From: Candidatus Avoscillospira stercoripullorum | Lineage (GTDB): Bacteria > Bacillota > Clostridia > Oscillospirales > Oscillospiraceae | Length of the DNA stretch: 13,528 bases | Assembly (NCBI GenBank): GCA_018712905.1 | Contig: DVGD01000200.1 | Span: 1-13,528, forward strand | Direction: 5' to 3' | In this document: one piece after another, positions 6,043-12,350 of the stretch | How the letters are laid out: every line of letters begins with the position of its first letter | Position numbering within the stretch: position 1 is the first letter of the stretch | The notes under the pieces: model-generated | The model's database searches: none | What the model was told of the DNA's origin: nothing | Seen by the model: the letters and a program-made list of their open reading frames with translations, nothing else | Translations under genes and position numbers: made by a program

Positions 6043-6508
6043 ATCGCCTGGCCTTGCCGGTAAGCTCCGTCACCCGGATGCGGAACACCGCCACACTCTC
6101 GGCCATGGCCTCGGTGAAGTCCGCGTCCACCCCGGCCTGGTGGCGCAGGATGGCGCCAAGCGCCCGGCATTTTTCCTCGGCGTCGGTCACTTCCTCCGCC
6201 CAGCCGCTGCCCACGAGGCTTTCATAATGGCAGCTATAAGAGCAGGGCGTCTTCCCCTCTGCCAGCGCCGCGGCGCTCACCATGGAAAAGCCCACCTGGC
6301 ACCCGGCGCGGAGGATGTCCACCTTCCGCCCCTCCTTGGCCGAGTGGAGATAGAGGGTGAGCCTCTCCCCTTCCACCTGGCAGCCGAAGGACAGCGGCAG
6401 GGAATAAAGCCCCTGGCCATCCACCATGGCCAGATGCACCACCTTACAGCGGCGGAGCACTTCCATCTTCTGGGTAACGTCGCCTATTTCTCGGTCGGCT
6501 CTTCGCAT
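6041..6508 (-). CDS. Pyridoxamine 5'-phosphate oxidase-like (NimA-type) flavoprotein
   Basis: A 155-residue split-barrel FMN-binding protein. It begins MRRADREI, the typical NimA-like opening. It continues with VVHLAMVDGQGLYSLPLSFG (23-42) and the flavin-site motif LHSAKEGRKVDIL (54-66). Relatives (COG3467) include nitroimidazole reductases and many uncharacterised flavin reductases; the substrate here is unknown. The stretch KTPCSYSCHYESLVGSGWAEEV (86-107) fits the family's 'Y.SV.g.G.a..v' strand but carries two extra cysteines. ATG 6508 has GGAGGAGGG 6 nt upstream and overlaps the preceding DUF1934 gene by 25 bp. It is the last gene of the ddl operon, and its stop codon lies in the terminator. 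Confidence 0.85.
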   Translation of the reverse strand: MRRADREIGDVTQKMEVLRRCKVVHLAMVDGQGLYSLPLSFGCQVEGERLTLYLHSAKEGRKVDILRAGCQVGFSMVSAAALAEGKTPCSYSCHYESLVGSGWAEEVTDAEEKCRALGAILRHQAGVDADFTEAMAESVAVFRIRVTELTGKARR

Positions 6509-6945
6509 GGGATTCCCTCCTCCAAGGGCGTGATGGTGATTTCATAGGAGTTGCGGCTGGACATGGACTGCTCAATCTCCACCGTATAGTCGATGTGGAG
6601 CCGGCCGCCGTTTTCGCCCAGCTCCACCTCGATCTTCTGGGCGCAGATTCCGATGAGCAGGCTGCCAAAGCCCAGATCGTAAAAGGACTCGTCCTTGATT
6701 CCCTCGGCAAAGACCATCCGGGAGCGGACGGCGCCCTCCCGGGTGAGCACCACCCGGGAGGGGTTGAGGATGAGAAAGGTGGTGGTGACGCCGGCGTTGC
6801 CGGTGAGCTCCGTCTCCTCATAGGAGATGGCGTACTTGCCGTTGCGGCCGGTCATGGTACCCTGGGTGAGGAGCTCGATGGATTCCGGTTCCTCCCGCCC
6901 GTAGGCCTGGGTGCCCTTGAGGGAGATGAAGACAGGCCGTTTCAT
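6484..6945 (-). CDS. DUF1934 beta-barrel protein (YwiB-like)
   Basis: A 153-residue protein with the DUF1934 layout: an N-terminal strand PVFISLKGTQ, then ESIELLTQGTMTGRNGKYAI and SYEETELTG, followed by alternating strands and GGRLHIDYTVEIEQ...NSYEITI near the end. The family forms a calycin-like beta barrel and its role is unknown. It is often linked to cell-envelope genes or argS in Firmicutes. ATG 6945 overlaps the ddl stop by 4 bp (ATGA), and the gene overlaps the NimA-like gene by 25 bp, so all three are translationally linked. Confidence 0.83.
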   Translation of the reverse strand: MKRPVFISLKGTQAYGREEPESIELLTQGTMTGRNGKYAISYEETELTGNAGVTTTFLILNPSRVVLTREGAVRSRMVFAEGIKDESFYDLGFGSLLIGICAQKIEVELGENGGRLHIDYTVEIEQSMSSRNSYEITITPLEEGIPCEEPTEK

Positions 6946-8009
6946 GACCGGGACTCCATGGCCAGGGCGAGGAGCTGGTCGATGAGCTCGCCGTAGGGGA
7001 TGCCGCTGGCGGCAAAGAGCTTGGGATACATGGAGATGGAGGTGAAGCCGGGGATGGTGTTGATCTCGTTGAACACCACCTGGCCGTCCCGGGTGACGAA
7101 GAAGTCCACCCGGCTCAGGCCGCAGCAGCCCATGGCCTCGTAGATCCGCACGGCGGTCTCCCGCACCTCCTCGGCCACGGCCTCGTCGATGCGGGCGGGG
7201 ATGTAGAGCTGAGAGGAGTCGGAGACATACTTTGCCTCATAGTCGTAGAAGTCGGCGCCGGCGTCGATCTCGCCGCAGACCGACGCAACCGGCGTGTCGT
7301 TGCCCAGCACGGCGCACTCCACCTCCTGCCCGTCGATGAACTCCTCCACCAGCACCTTGCGGTCGTACTGGAGCGCCGTCTCCAAAGCCTGGAAGAGCTC
7401 CTCGCGGCTTCGCACCTTGCTCACGCCCACCGAGGAGCCGGTGCCCGCGGGCTTGACAAACACAGGATAGGCAAACTGCTGCTCCACCTGGTGGGCAACG
7501 GCGTCGGCATTGTGCTCATAGGCGGCGCGGGTGACCAGATGCCACTTGGCCTGGCGCACGCCGGCCTGGTCGGCCACCAGCTTGGTCATGCACTTATCCA
7601 TGCAGGCGGCGCTGGCCGCGATGTGCGGCCCCACATAGGGAAGGCCGGCGATCTCCAGAAGTCCCTGGATGGCGCCGTCCTCGCCGCCGGCGCCGTGGAG
7701 CACCGGGAAGACCACGTCGATGCGCTCGCGCACCACGCAGTCGTTCTCAAAGCTCAAAAGCCCCTGGCCGTGCACCGGCGAGAGGGTGGCGCGGCGGTTC
7801 CCCTCGTAGCTCTGCCAGGTACCGGCAGGAAGCATGCTGTAGTCCCGGCCGCCGAAGAGGATCCAGTCCCCCTCCTTGGTGATGCCCACGGGGAAGATAT
7901 TATACTTGTCGTGATCGATCTGATTGAGCACGGATTCGGCAGAGCGCAAAGAGACCTCGTGCTCCGGCGAGATGCCGCCAAACAGGATCAGGACACTCAG
8001 TTTTCTCAA
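6942..8009 (-). CDS. ddl: D-alanine--D-alanine ligase
   Basis: A 355-residue ATP-grasp enzyme that joins two D-alanines for the peptidoglycan stem peptide. Visible are LFGGISPEHEVS (9-20) with the first-substrate Glu16, FPVLHGAGGEDGAIQGLLE (101-119), FVKPAGTGSSVGVSKV (184-199) with Ser192, and the omega-loop YDYEAKYVSD (255-264) with Tyr261. NEINTIPGFT (314-323) supplies the magnesium ligands. Glu16, Ser192 and Tyr261 correspond to the E15-S150-Y216 triad of E. coli DdlB, and the Lys-Tyr pair in the omega loop predicts D-Ala-D-Ala, not D-Ala-D-Lac. The frame stays open to ATG 8039, but that ATG lacks a ribosome site and lies at the predicted transcription start. TTG 8009 has AGAGGA 6 nt upstream and gives the usual N-terminus (MRKLSVLILFGG). 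Confidence 0.95.
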   Translation of the reverse strand: MRKLSVLILFGGISPEHEVSLRSAESVLNQIDHDKYNIFPVGITKEGDWILFGGRDYSMLPAGTWQSYEGNRRATLSPVHGQGLLSFENDCVVRERIDVVFPVLHGAGGEDGAIQGLLEIAGLPYVGPHIAASAACMDKCMTKLVADQAGVRQAKWHLVTRAAYEHNADAVAHQVEQQFAYPVFVKPAGTGSSVGVSKVRSREELFQALETALQYDRKVLVEEFIDGQEVECAVLGNDTPVASVCGEIDAGADFYDYEAKYVSDSSQLYIPARIDEAVAEEVRETAVRIYEAMGCCGLSRVDFFVTRDGQVVFNEINTIPGFTSISMYPKLFAASGIPYGELIDQLLALAMESRS

Positions 8010-8030
8010 ATCGTTTCCTCTTTTCTCAAA
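8001..8030 (-). repeat. 10-bp direct repeat bracketing the ddl ribosome site
   Basis: TTTTCTCAAA occurs at 8001-8010 and again at 8021-8030, exactly 20 bp apart (TTTGAGAAAA on the coding strand). Between them lies the ddl Shine-Dalgarno AGAGGA (8016-8021). The downstream copy contains the TTG start at 8009. The upstream copy also contains a TTG, but out of frame. This may be a local duplication. Confidence 0.6.
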
Positions 8031-8044
8031 AACATTCATTCTAT

Positions 8045-8073
8045 ATCATATGCCAAACGCTCCTGGAACACAA
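8045..8073 (-). promoter_or_regulatory. Promoter for the ddl operon
   Basis: On the minus strand, TTGTGT (8073 to 8068), a 17-bp spacer and TATGAT (8050 to 8045). The transcript would start near 8038, about 29 nt before the TTG start of ddl, which makes ATG 8039 unlikely as the start. Confidence 0.65.
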
Positions 8074-8106
8074 GTATATTTTAACAAAAATTTGAGATTT
8101 TAGCAG

Positions 8107-8135
8107 TGGAAAAACGCTGCCGGCAGGTATATAAT
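8107..8135 (+). promoter_or_regulatory. Promoter for the small acidic protein gene
   Basis: TGGAAA (8107-8112), a 17-bp spacer and a perfect TATAAT (8130-8135). AT-rich DNA lies just upstream (8076-8101), as in UP elements. The predicted start is near 8142, which excludes the in-frame codons 8106 and 8139 as translation starts. Confidence 0.65.
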
Positions 8136-8166
8136 AGAATGACCAAGAAATATCCCGCGATGGGAA

Positions 8167-8172
8167 AGGAGG
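8167..8172 (+). promoter_or_regulatory. Ribosome site that fixes the start at GTG 8181
   Basis: AGGAGG at 8167-8172 sits 8 nt before GTG 8181. GTG 8175 would be only 2 nt away, and ATG 8160 lies upstream of the site. GTG 8181 is therefore the best supported start. Confidence 0.75.
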
Positions 8173-8180
8173 CCGTGACC

Positions 8181-8597
8181 GTGCAGATTGAGCTGACGAA
8201 AAAGGAGTTTCGCCGATTGCTGGATCTGGTCTACATCGGCAATTGGATTTTGAACTCCACCCGCGGCAATGAGCGGTTTCAAGATTATGACCACGTGGAG
8301 AGCAAGCTCTTCGGCCTGTGCCGCGGCAACGGCATGGACATTCTGGTGGAAAAATGGGAAGGGGAGGACGTGCCCTCCCGCGCCTTTGCCGACGGCGGCA
8401 TCCACGAGGCCATCATGGATTATGAGGATACTGTTTTTTTTGAAATTCTGGCCGAGGAGCTGGCGCGGCGGGACATGGACTATCAGCCCGTCTCCCGGGA
8501 AAATTACGACGAGCTGGTCTCCCGCATGGACGACTACATCGCCGAGTTCGAAGCCCACGGCACCGACAATCTGGTGCTCAGCAACGAAGACCACTAA
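8181..8597 (+). CDS. Small acidic protein of unknown function
   Basis: A 138-residue soluble protein with no signal peptide or membrane segment. It begins MQIELTKKEFRRLLDLVYIG, continues NWILNSTRGNERFQDYDHVE, and has a long acidic, helix-rich C-terminal half (YEDTVFFEILAEELARRDMD at 81-100, and ENYDELVSRMDDYIAEFEAH at 107-126). I recall similar uncharacterised proteins in clostridial genomes but cannot name a family. No catalytic motif or DNA-binding helix is evident. It is divergent from ddl across a short AT-rich spacer, has its own promoter and terminator, and is a single-gene unit. Confidence 0.75.
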   Translation: MQIELTKKEFRRLLDLVYIGNWILNSTRGNERFQDYDHVESKLFGLCRGNGMDILVEKWEGEDVPSRAFADGGIHEAIMDYEDTVFFEILAEELARRDMDYQPVSRENYDELVSRMDDYIAEFEAHGTDNLVLSNEDH

Positions 8598-8604
8598 AAC
8601 GCCG

Positions 8605-8640
8605 AAAATGGGGCGCTGCATCGGCAGCGCCCCATTTTTT
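8605..8640. terminator. Intrinsic terminator shared by two convergent genes
   Basis: A perfect 15-bp stem, AAAATGGGGCGCTGC (8605-8619) and GCAGCGCCCCATTTT (8624-8638), with a 4-nt loop and six T's at 8635-8640 on the plus strand. It ends the small acidic protein gene. In reverse it lies 16 bp past the spo0A stop and ends in four T's, so it probably also serves spo0A. Confidence 0.93.
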
Positions 8641-8655
8641 GTCCATGTTCCATGC

Positions 8656-9444
8656 TCAGTGGCTTCCCACCGCGGTCTGCTCCATGTCTTTAAGCTGCAA
8701 TTGCAGCCGGTCGGCAATGAGGGCGATAAACTCCGAATTGGTGGGCTTTCCCTTGGAATTGGAGACCGTATAGCCGAAAAACCGCTGCAATGTCTCCAAA
8801 TCGCCCCGATCCCAGGCCACCTCGATGGCATGGCGGATGGCGCGCTCCACCCGGGAGGGCGTGGTGGCAAAGGTCTTGGCCACCTGGGGGTAGAGCACCT
8901 TGGTGATGGCGTTGATGACCTCCATGTCCCCCACGGCGATTTTGATGGCTTCGCGCAGATACTGGTAGCCCTTGATATGGGCGGGCACACCGATTTCATG
9001 GATCACCGAGGTGACCATGGCCTCAAGGTTGGCGCTGCCGCGGCTTGGCAGCTTCTGGGGCTTCTCCTGCTCTGCCTGCAAAATTTCCTGCAGGCGCTCG
9101 GCCACGGCCTCAAACTGGCAGGGCTTGGCCATAAAGTACCTCACGCCCAGCCCCGCCGCCGCATTGGCGGCATACTCCGTCAAAAACCCTGTGAGCACCA
9201 GGCTCACCGGCTTCTTTTCCAGCGTGGCAGCACTGCGCAGCACCGCAATGCCGTCCAGCCGCGGCAGCAGCAAGTCCAGAACCAGCACATCCGGCTTACT
9301 CTGCTGCAATCGCTCCACCGCCTGGAGTCCATCGGTGGCCAGGTCTGTCACTTCCCAGCCCGGCACGCGCTCCAGGGATTCTTTGAGCCTCTGGCAGAAC
9401 TCTTCACTGCCGTCGGCAATCAAGATTCTCCTCCGATTTTCCAT
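8656..9444 (-). CDS. spo0A: Sporulation master regulator Spo0A
   Basis: A 262-residue response regulator that, when phosphorylated, switches on early sporulation genes by binding 0A boxes. The receiver domain (about 5-122) has phospho-acceptor Asp57 ([13 protein letters not shown]), Thr85 (LVLTGF) and Lys107 (AKPCQ). The unique C-terminal Spo0A domain (about 143-255) is unmistakable: [20 protein letters not shown] (145-164), [11 protein letters not shown], and the recognition helix region [17 protein letters not shown] (195-211). The acidic pocket is unusual: Asp11 is kept, but the next residue is Gly12 where most Spo0A proteins have a second Asp. ATG 9444 is preceded by AGGAGAGG at a rather long 11-nt spacing. 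spo0A usually follows spoIVB; here the gene upstream is sbcC. Confidence 0.97.
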   Translation of the reverse strand: MENRRRILIADGSEEFCQRLKESLERVPGWEVTDLATDGLQAVERLQQSKPDVLVLDLLLPRLDGIAVLRSAATLEKKPVSLVLTGFLTEYAANAAAGLGVRYFMAKPCQFEAVAERLQEILQAEQEKPQKLPSRGSANLEAMVTSVIHEIGVPAHIKGYQYLREAIKIAVGDMEVINAITKVLYPQVAKTFATTPSRVERAIRHAIEVAWDRGDLETLQRFFGYTVSNSKGKPTNSEFIALIADRLQLQLKDMEQTAVGSH

Positions 9445-9482
9445 TGTGATGTAGTCCTCTCCTATTCAGATTGTAGCATGTG

Positions 9483-9512
9483 AGACAATGTCTTTTCCTA
9501 TCGCCGCGATAG
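9483..9512. promoter_or_regulatory. Two perfect palindromes in the spo0A leader
   Basis: CTATCGC-C-GCGATAG (9498-9512, 7-1-7) spans the predicted spo0A transcription start near 9510. AGACA-A-TGTCT (9483-9493, 5-1-5) lies just downstream within the leader. Neither is followed by a T-tract. The first is well placed to be an operator for an unknown repressor; the near-absence of a loop makes an RNA hairpin less likely than a protein site. Confidence 0.5.
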
Positions 9513-9516
9513 CACA

Positions 9517-9545
9517 AGTTTAACACATTTATCCAATCTTTTCAA
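9517..9545 (-). promoter_or_regulatory. Sigma-A-like spo0A promoter with an overlapping degenerate 0A box
   Basis: On the minus strand, TTGAAA (9545 to 9540), a 17-bp spacer and TAAACT (9522 to 9517). The -35 is inside TGTTGAA (9547 to 9541), one base away from the 0A box TGTCGAA. Spo0A-activated sigma-A promoters in Bacillus (for example spoIIG) have an 0A box over the -35, so this arrangement suggests positive autoregulation. Confidence 0.65.
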
Positions 9546-9554
9546 CAGGTTTTA

Positions 9555-9631
9555 TTCGATTTCATTCGACTAATTCGTACTAAAACCGGAGTTTATCGGC
9601 AATATTCGTCTCGCTTCGGCAAAATTCGACA
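9555..9631 (-). promoter_or_regulatory. Helically phased array of eight 0A-box-like repeats upstream of spo0A
   Basis: Read on the minus strand from sbcC towards spo0A, the seven-base units are TGTCGAA (9625-9631), TGCCGAA (9615-9621), AGACGAA (9605-9611), TGCCGAT (9595-9601), CTCCGGT (9585-9591, most decayed), GTACGAA (9574-9580), AGTCGAA (9565-9571) and AATCGAA (9555-9561). The core CG falls at 9627, 9617, 9607, 9597, 9587, 9576, 9567 and 9557, a spacing of 10 bp with one slip of one base. Two units match the Spo0A consensus TGNCGAA exactly. Spo0A DNA-binding domains are known to bind tandem 0A boxes spaced 10 bp apart on one face of the helix. The array begins 5 bp after the sbcC stop and ends about 10 bp before the spo0A -35. 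Binding by Spo0A is inferred. Confidence 0.8.
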
Positions 9632-9635
9632 ATTC

Positions 9636-12350
9636 TCAGCCCTCTATGACCAACCGGGCGGTGCTCTCGCCGCTTGGAAGGCGCGTCACGCGGATTTGCC
9701 TCTCCACCGTCTCCTTGAGGAGCTCCACGTGGGAGATGATTCCCACCAGCCGGTCGTCCTGGGACAGAGACTGCAAGGCCGCGATGGCCAGCCGCAGCGT
9801 CTCCTCGTCCAGAGAGCCGAAGCCCTCATCCACGAAGAGCGTGTCCAGCCGCACCGCCCCGGCCGGGAGCAGCGTGTCGGACATGCCCAGCGCCAGACAC
9901 AGCGACGCCTGGAAGGATTCGCCGCCCGAGAGGCTCATGACGCTCCGGCGCACGCCGGTATAGCGGTCGTCCACATCCAGCTCCAGCCCCGTCTGGCTCC
10001 GCTGCCCCCTGGCCTCCCGGCGGCAGAGGGTATACCGCCCGCCGGTCATCTCCCGAAGGCGCAGGTTGGCGCGCTCCAAAATCCGGTCGAAGCAGGTCAT
10101 CTGCACATACGTCTCCAGGGTGACCTTCTCCCGTCCCGTGAGGGCGCCGTTGACTGTGTCGGACAGTGCCTTCACCCACTCCCACCGCTGCTCCGTCTCC
10201 TGGAGCTTCGGCTCCAGCGCCGTGAGAGCTTGGACGATCCGCTGGTTGTTGGCGCGGCGCACCGCCGCCTTCTCCCGCTGCTCCCCCAGCGCCTGGCGCC
10301 GGGCGAGGGTCTCGTTTCGGGCTTCCTCCAGCTGAGATAGCGGCGCGGTCTCCCGGCCGTCCAGCTGGCGCTCCAGGGCTTCGGCCTGCGCCGCGGCGGC
10401 GGCCTGCGCCTCCCGGATTTGCCGCGCTGCCGCCTCGGCCTCGGTACGCCGGCGGGTGTGGGCATCCCAGACGGCCTTCACCGCCTGGAGCCGCGACTGC
10501 GCCGCGGCCTGGGTGCCGTAGGGCAGCGCCCGGCGCTGGGCATCCAGATCCGCCTGCGCCGCCGCCAGCTCGATCTGCCGCTGGGAAAGGGCTTTCGCCT
10601 GCTCCAGTGCCTGCTGCTGCGCCGCTTGCAGCGCATGCTCCAGGGCGGGAATCTGCGCCTCCAGCCCTGATGCCGCATCGAAAGCCTCTTTGGCCTGCGC
10701 CATGGCAGCCGTCAGCTTCCGCTGGGCTTCTTCGGCCTCTGCCTCGGCGCCCTCCAGGGCGGCGGGAATCTCCGTCTCCGTACCCAAAAGCGCCTGCGCC
10801 CGGGCTTGGAGCGCCCGGGCGGCGCCTTCCGCCGCGCCGGTGCGGCTGCCCGCCTCGGCGCTGGCCGCCTCCTGGTTTTTCCGCGCCTTCTCGAAGGCCG
10901 CCCGCGCCCGCTCCACCGCCTGCTGGGTGGGAGCGCCCGCTGCAAGGGGCGCGGGATTGGGGTGGGTGACGCTGCCGCACACGGGGCACGGCGTCCCGGG
11001 CGCCAGGGTCAACGCCAGGATGCCCGCCTGCTGATCCAAAAAGGCCTGCTCGGCCTGCTGCGCCGCCCCTTCCGCTTCCTTGGCCGCAGCCTTGGCCTCC
11101 AAATAGCGCGCCTGGGCACGGCGCTGGGCTTCCAGAGCGCCGTCGTAGTCCCGGCACATCTGCCCAAGGGCTTGGAGGTCGGCGCGGCGCTGCGATAGGG
11201 CGCGCGCTTCCCCCGCCAGCGCCTCCAGGGGCTTGGCCTGCTCCAGGCATTCCGCCCGGCGGGTCTCCAGCGCCTGGCGCTGTGCCTCCAGCCGTGAGGC
11301 CGTCTCTTCCGCTGCGGCCTTGGCCTGCTCGGCCTGCTCCAACGTCTGGCGGAGGCTGCTGCATGCCGCCTCCTGCCTAGTCAGCGCCGCATACTTCGTT
11401 AGCTCCCGCTCCAGCGCCTCGGCCTCCCGCCGGCATGCCTCCGCCTCGGGCGCACCTGCCTCCGCCTGGAGCAGTTCCTGGGCGGCGGCCTCGCTGCGCT
11501 CTGCCAGCGCCTCCTGCTGCGCCCGGATTTCTGTAAGCTCTTTTTGCGCCCGGGCGCGGAGCTGCGCCTGTCCCAGCTCCCGCTCCTGGGCAGCCAGGAC
11601 GTCCTCAAGCTCTGTCCTCTGGGTTTCCAATGCCTCTATCTGCCGGCCGTCCTCCTCCACCAGAGCCTTGAGCGCCTCCAAGTCCTCCGGCGGCATCTCG
11701 CCGCCGGAGGCGCTCTTCAAAAGCGTCTCATACTGCTGGGTCATCTTCCCATAGGAATCGGCCAGGGCGCGGCTTTCCTCCTTCACCCGCTCTTGAAACT
11801 GCCGGAAGCGGCCGGTCTGAAAGATCTCCCGGAAGATCTTGATGCGATCCTCGGTCTTGGCCTGCAAAAGCCGCAGGAAGTCCCCCTGGGCGATCATGGC
11901 AATCTGGGAAAACTGGCTGCGGTCGAGCCCCAAAAGCTCCGTCACCGCCGCCGTCACCTCCTTCCAGCGGGTGAGGGGCTGGCGGTCGTCGGGAAAGCGC
12001 AAAAGCGCCTCGGCCTTCTGCACCGTAAAGCCCGTGCCCCGCTCCTTGGGGCGCTCGTACTCCGGGGCGCGGCGCACCGTATATTCCCTGCCCCGGCACA
12101 AAAAGGTGAGCTCCACAAAGGTGGGCTGGCCGGGCTTGGCATAGTTGCTGCGGAGCATGTCCGGCTGGCGGGCGCTGCCGCTGGCCTCGCCATAGAGGGC
12201 GAAGCAGATGGCGTCAAAAATGGTGGTCTTGCCCGCGCCGGTGTCCCCGGTGATGAGATAGAGCCCCCGCTCCCCCAGCTCGGAGAGGGGCAGCGTCACC
12301 GCACCGCCGTAGGGGCCAAAGGCGCTCATGGTTAACTTCAGCGGTCTCAC
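9636..12350 (-). CDS. sbcC: Exonuclease subunit SbcC (Rad50-like ATPase)
   Basis: A 904-residue SMC-like ATPase that works with SbcD to cleave hairpins and process protein-blocked or broken DNA ends. The N-terminal ATPase half has Walker A GDTGAGKTT (35-43) and the Q-loop region IAQGDFLRLLQA. Two very long coiled-coil arms rich in Ala, Glu, Gln and Arg surround the zinc hook CPVC (Cys455, Cys458), through which two molecules dimerise. The C-terminal half has the signature LSGGES (807-812), Walker B LDTLFVDEGFG (835-845) and D-loop SLD (846-848). The length is within the range for Firmicutes SbcC, which is often about 1,000. The start is GTG 12350, overlapping the sbcD stop as GTGA, with GGGAGG 7 nt upstream. 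No terminator separates its 3' end from the spo0A regulatory region. Confidence 0.96.
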   Translation of the reverse strand: MRPLKLTMSAFGPYGGAVTLPLSELGERGLYLITGDTGAGKTTIFDAICFALYGEASGSARQPDMLRSNYAKPGQPTFVELTFLCRGREYTVRRAPEYERPKERGTGFTVQKAEALLRFPDDRQPLTRWKEVTAAVTELLGLDRSQFSQIAMIAQGDFLRLLQAKTEDRIKIFREIFQTGRFRQFQERVKEESRALADSYGKMTQQYETLLKSASGGEMPPEDLEALKALVEEDGRQIEALETQRTELEDVLAAQERELGQAQLRARAQKELTEIRAQQEALAERSEAAAQELLQAEAGAPEAEACRREAEALERELTKYAALTRQEAACSSLRQTLEQAEQAKAAAEETASRLEAQRQALETRRAECLEQAKPLEALAGEARALSQRRADLQALGQMCRDYDGALEAQRRAQARYLEAKAAAKEAEGAAQQAEQAFLDQQAGILALTLAPGTPCPVCGSVTHPNPAPLAAGAPTQQAVERARAAFEKARKNQEAASAEAGSRTGAAEGAARALQARAQALLGTETEIPAALEGAEAEAEEAQRKLTAAMAQAKEAFDAASGLEAQIPALEHALQAAQQQALEQAKALSQRQIELAAAQADLDAQRRALPYGTQAAAQSRLQAVKAVWDAHTRRRTEAEAAARQIREAQAAAAAQAEALERQLDGRETAPLSQLEEARNETLARRQALGEQREKAAVRRANNQRIVQALTALEPKLQETEQRWEWVKALSDTVNGALTGREKVTLETYVQMTCFDRILERANLRLREMTGGRYTLCRREARGQRSQTGLELDVDDRYTGVRRSVMSLSGGESFQASLCLALGMSDTLLPAGAVRLDTLFVDEGFGSLDEETLRLAIAALQSLSQDDRLVGIISHVELLKETVERQIRVTRLPSGESTARLVIEG

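Noticed and set aside
8087..8101. AAAAT-TTGAG-ATTTT inverted repeat between ddl and the small acidic gene
   Set aside because: Short, A/T only, and expected by chance in this AT-rich spacer; more likely part of upstream promoter DNA.
9463..9512. Sigma-H promoter for spo0A (minus-strand ATAGGAAAA resembles a sigma-H -35; TGCTACAAT lies downstream)
   Set aside because: No GAAT-type -10 lies 11-13 bp from the -35-like element. TGCTACAAT would work only as an extended -10 with no -35 and would start the transcript at the ribosome site.
9555..9631. CRISPR array or plasmid-type iterons as an explanation of the 10-bp repeat
   Set aside because: Units are far too short for CRISPR, and no replication initiator gene is nearby. 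Similarity to TGNCGAA and position next to spo0A favour Spo0A boxes.
9826..11364. 512-codon minus-strand frame in sbcC, and plus-strand frames such as 11544-12335
   Set aside because: Gly/Ala/Arg/Pro-rich alternative frames of the repetitive coiled-coil coding region. The SbcC frame has Walker A, the zinc hook, the signature motif and Walker B in order.
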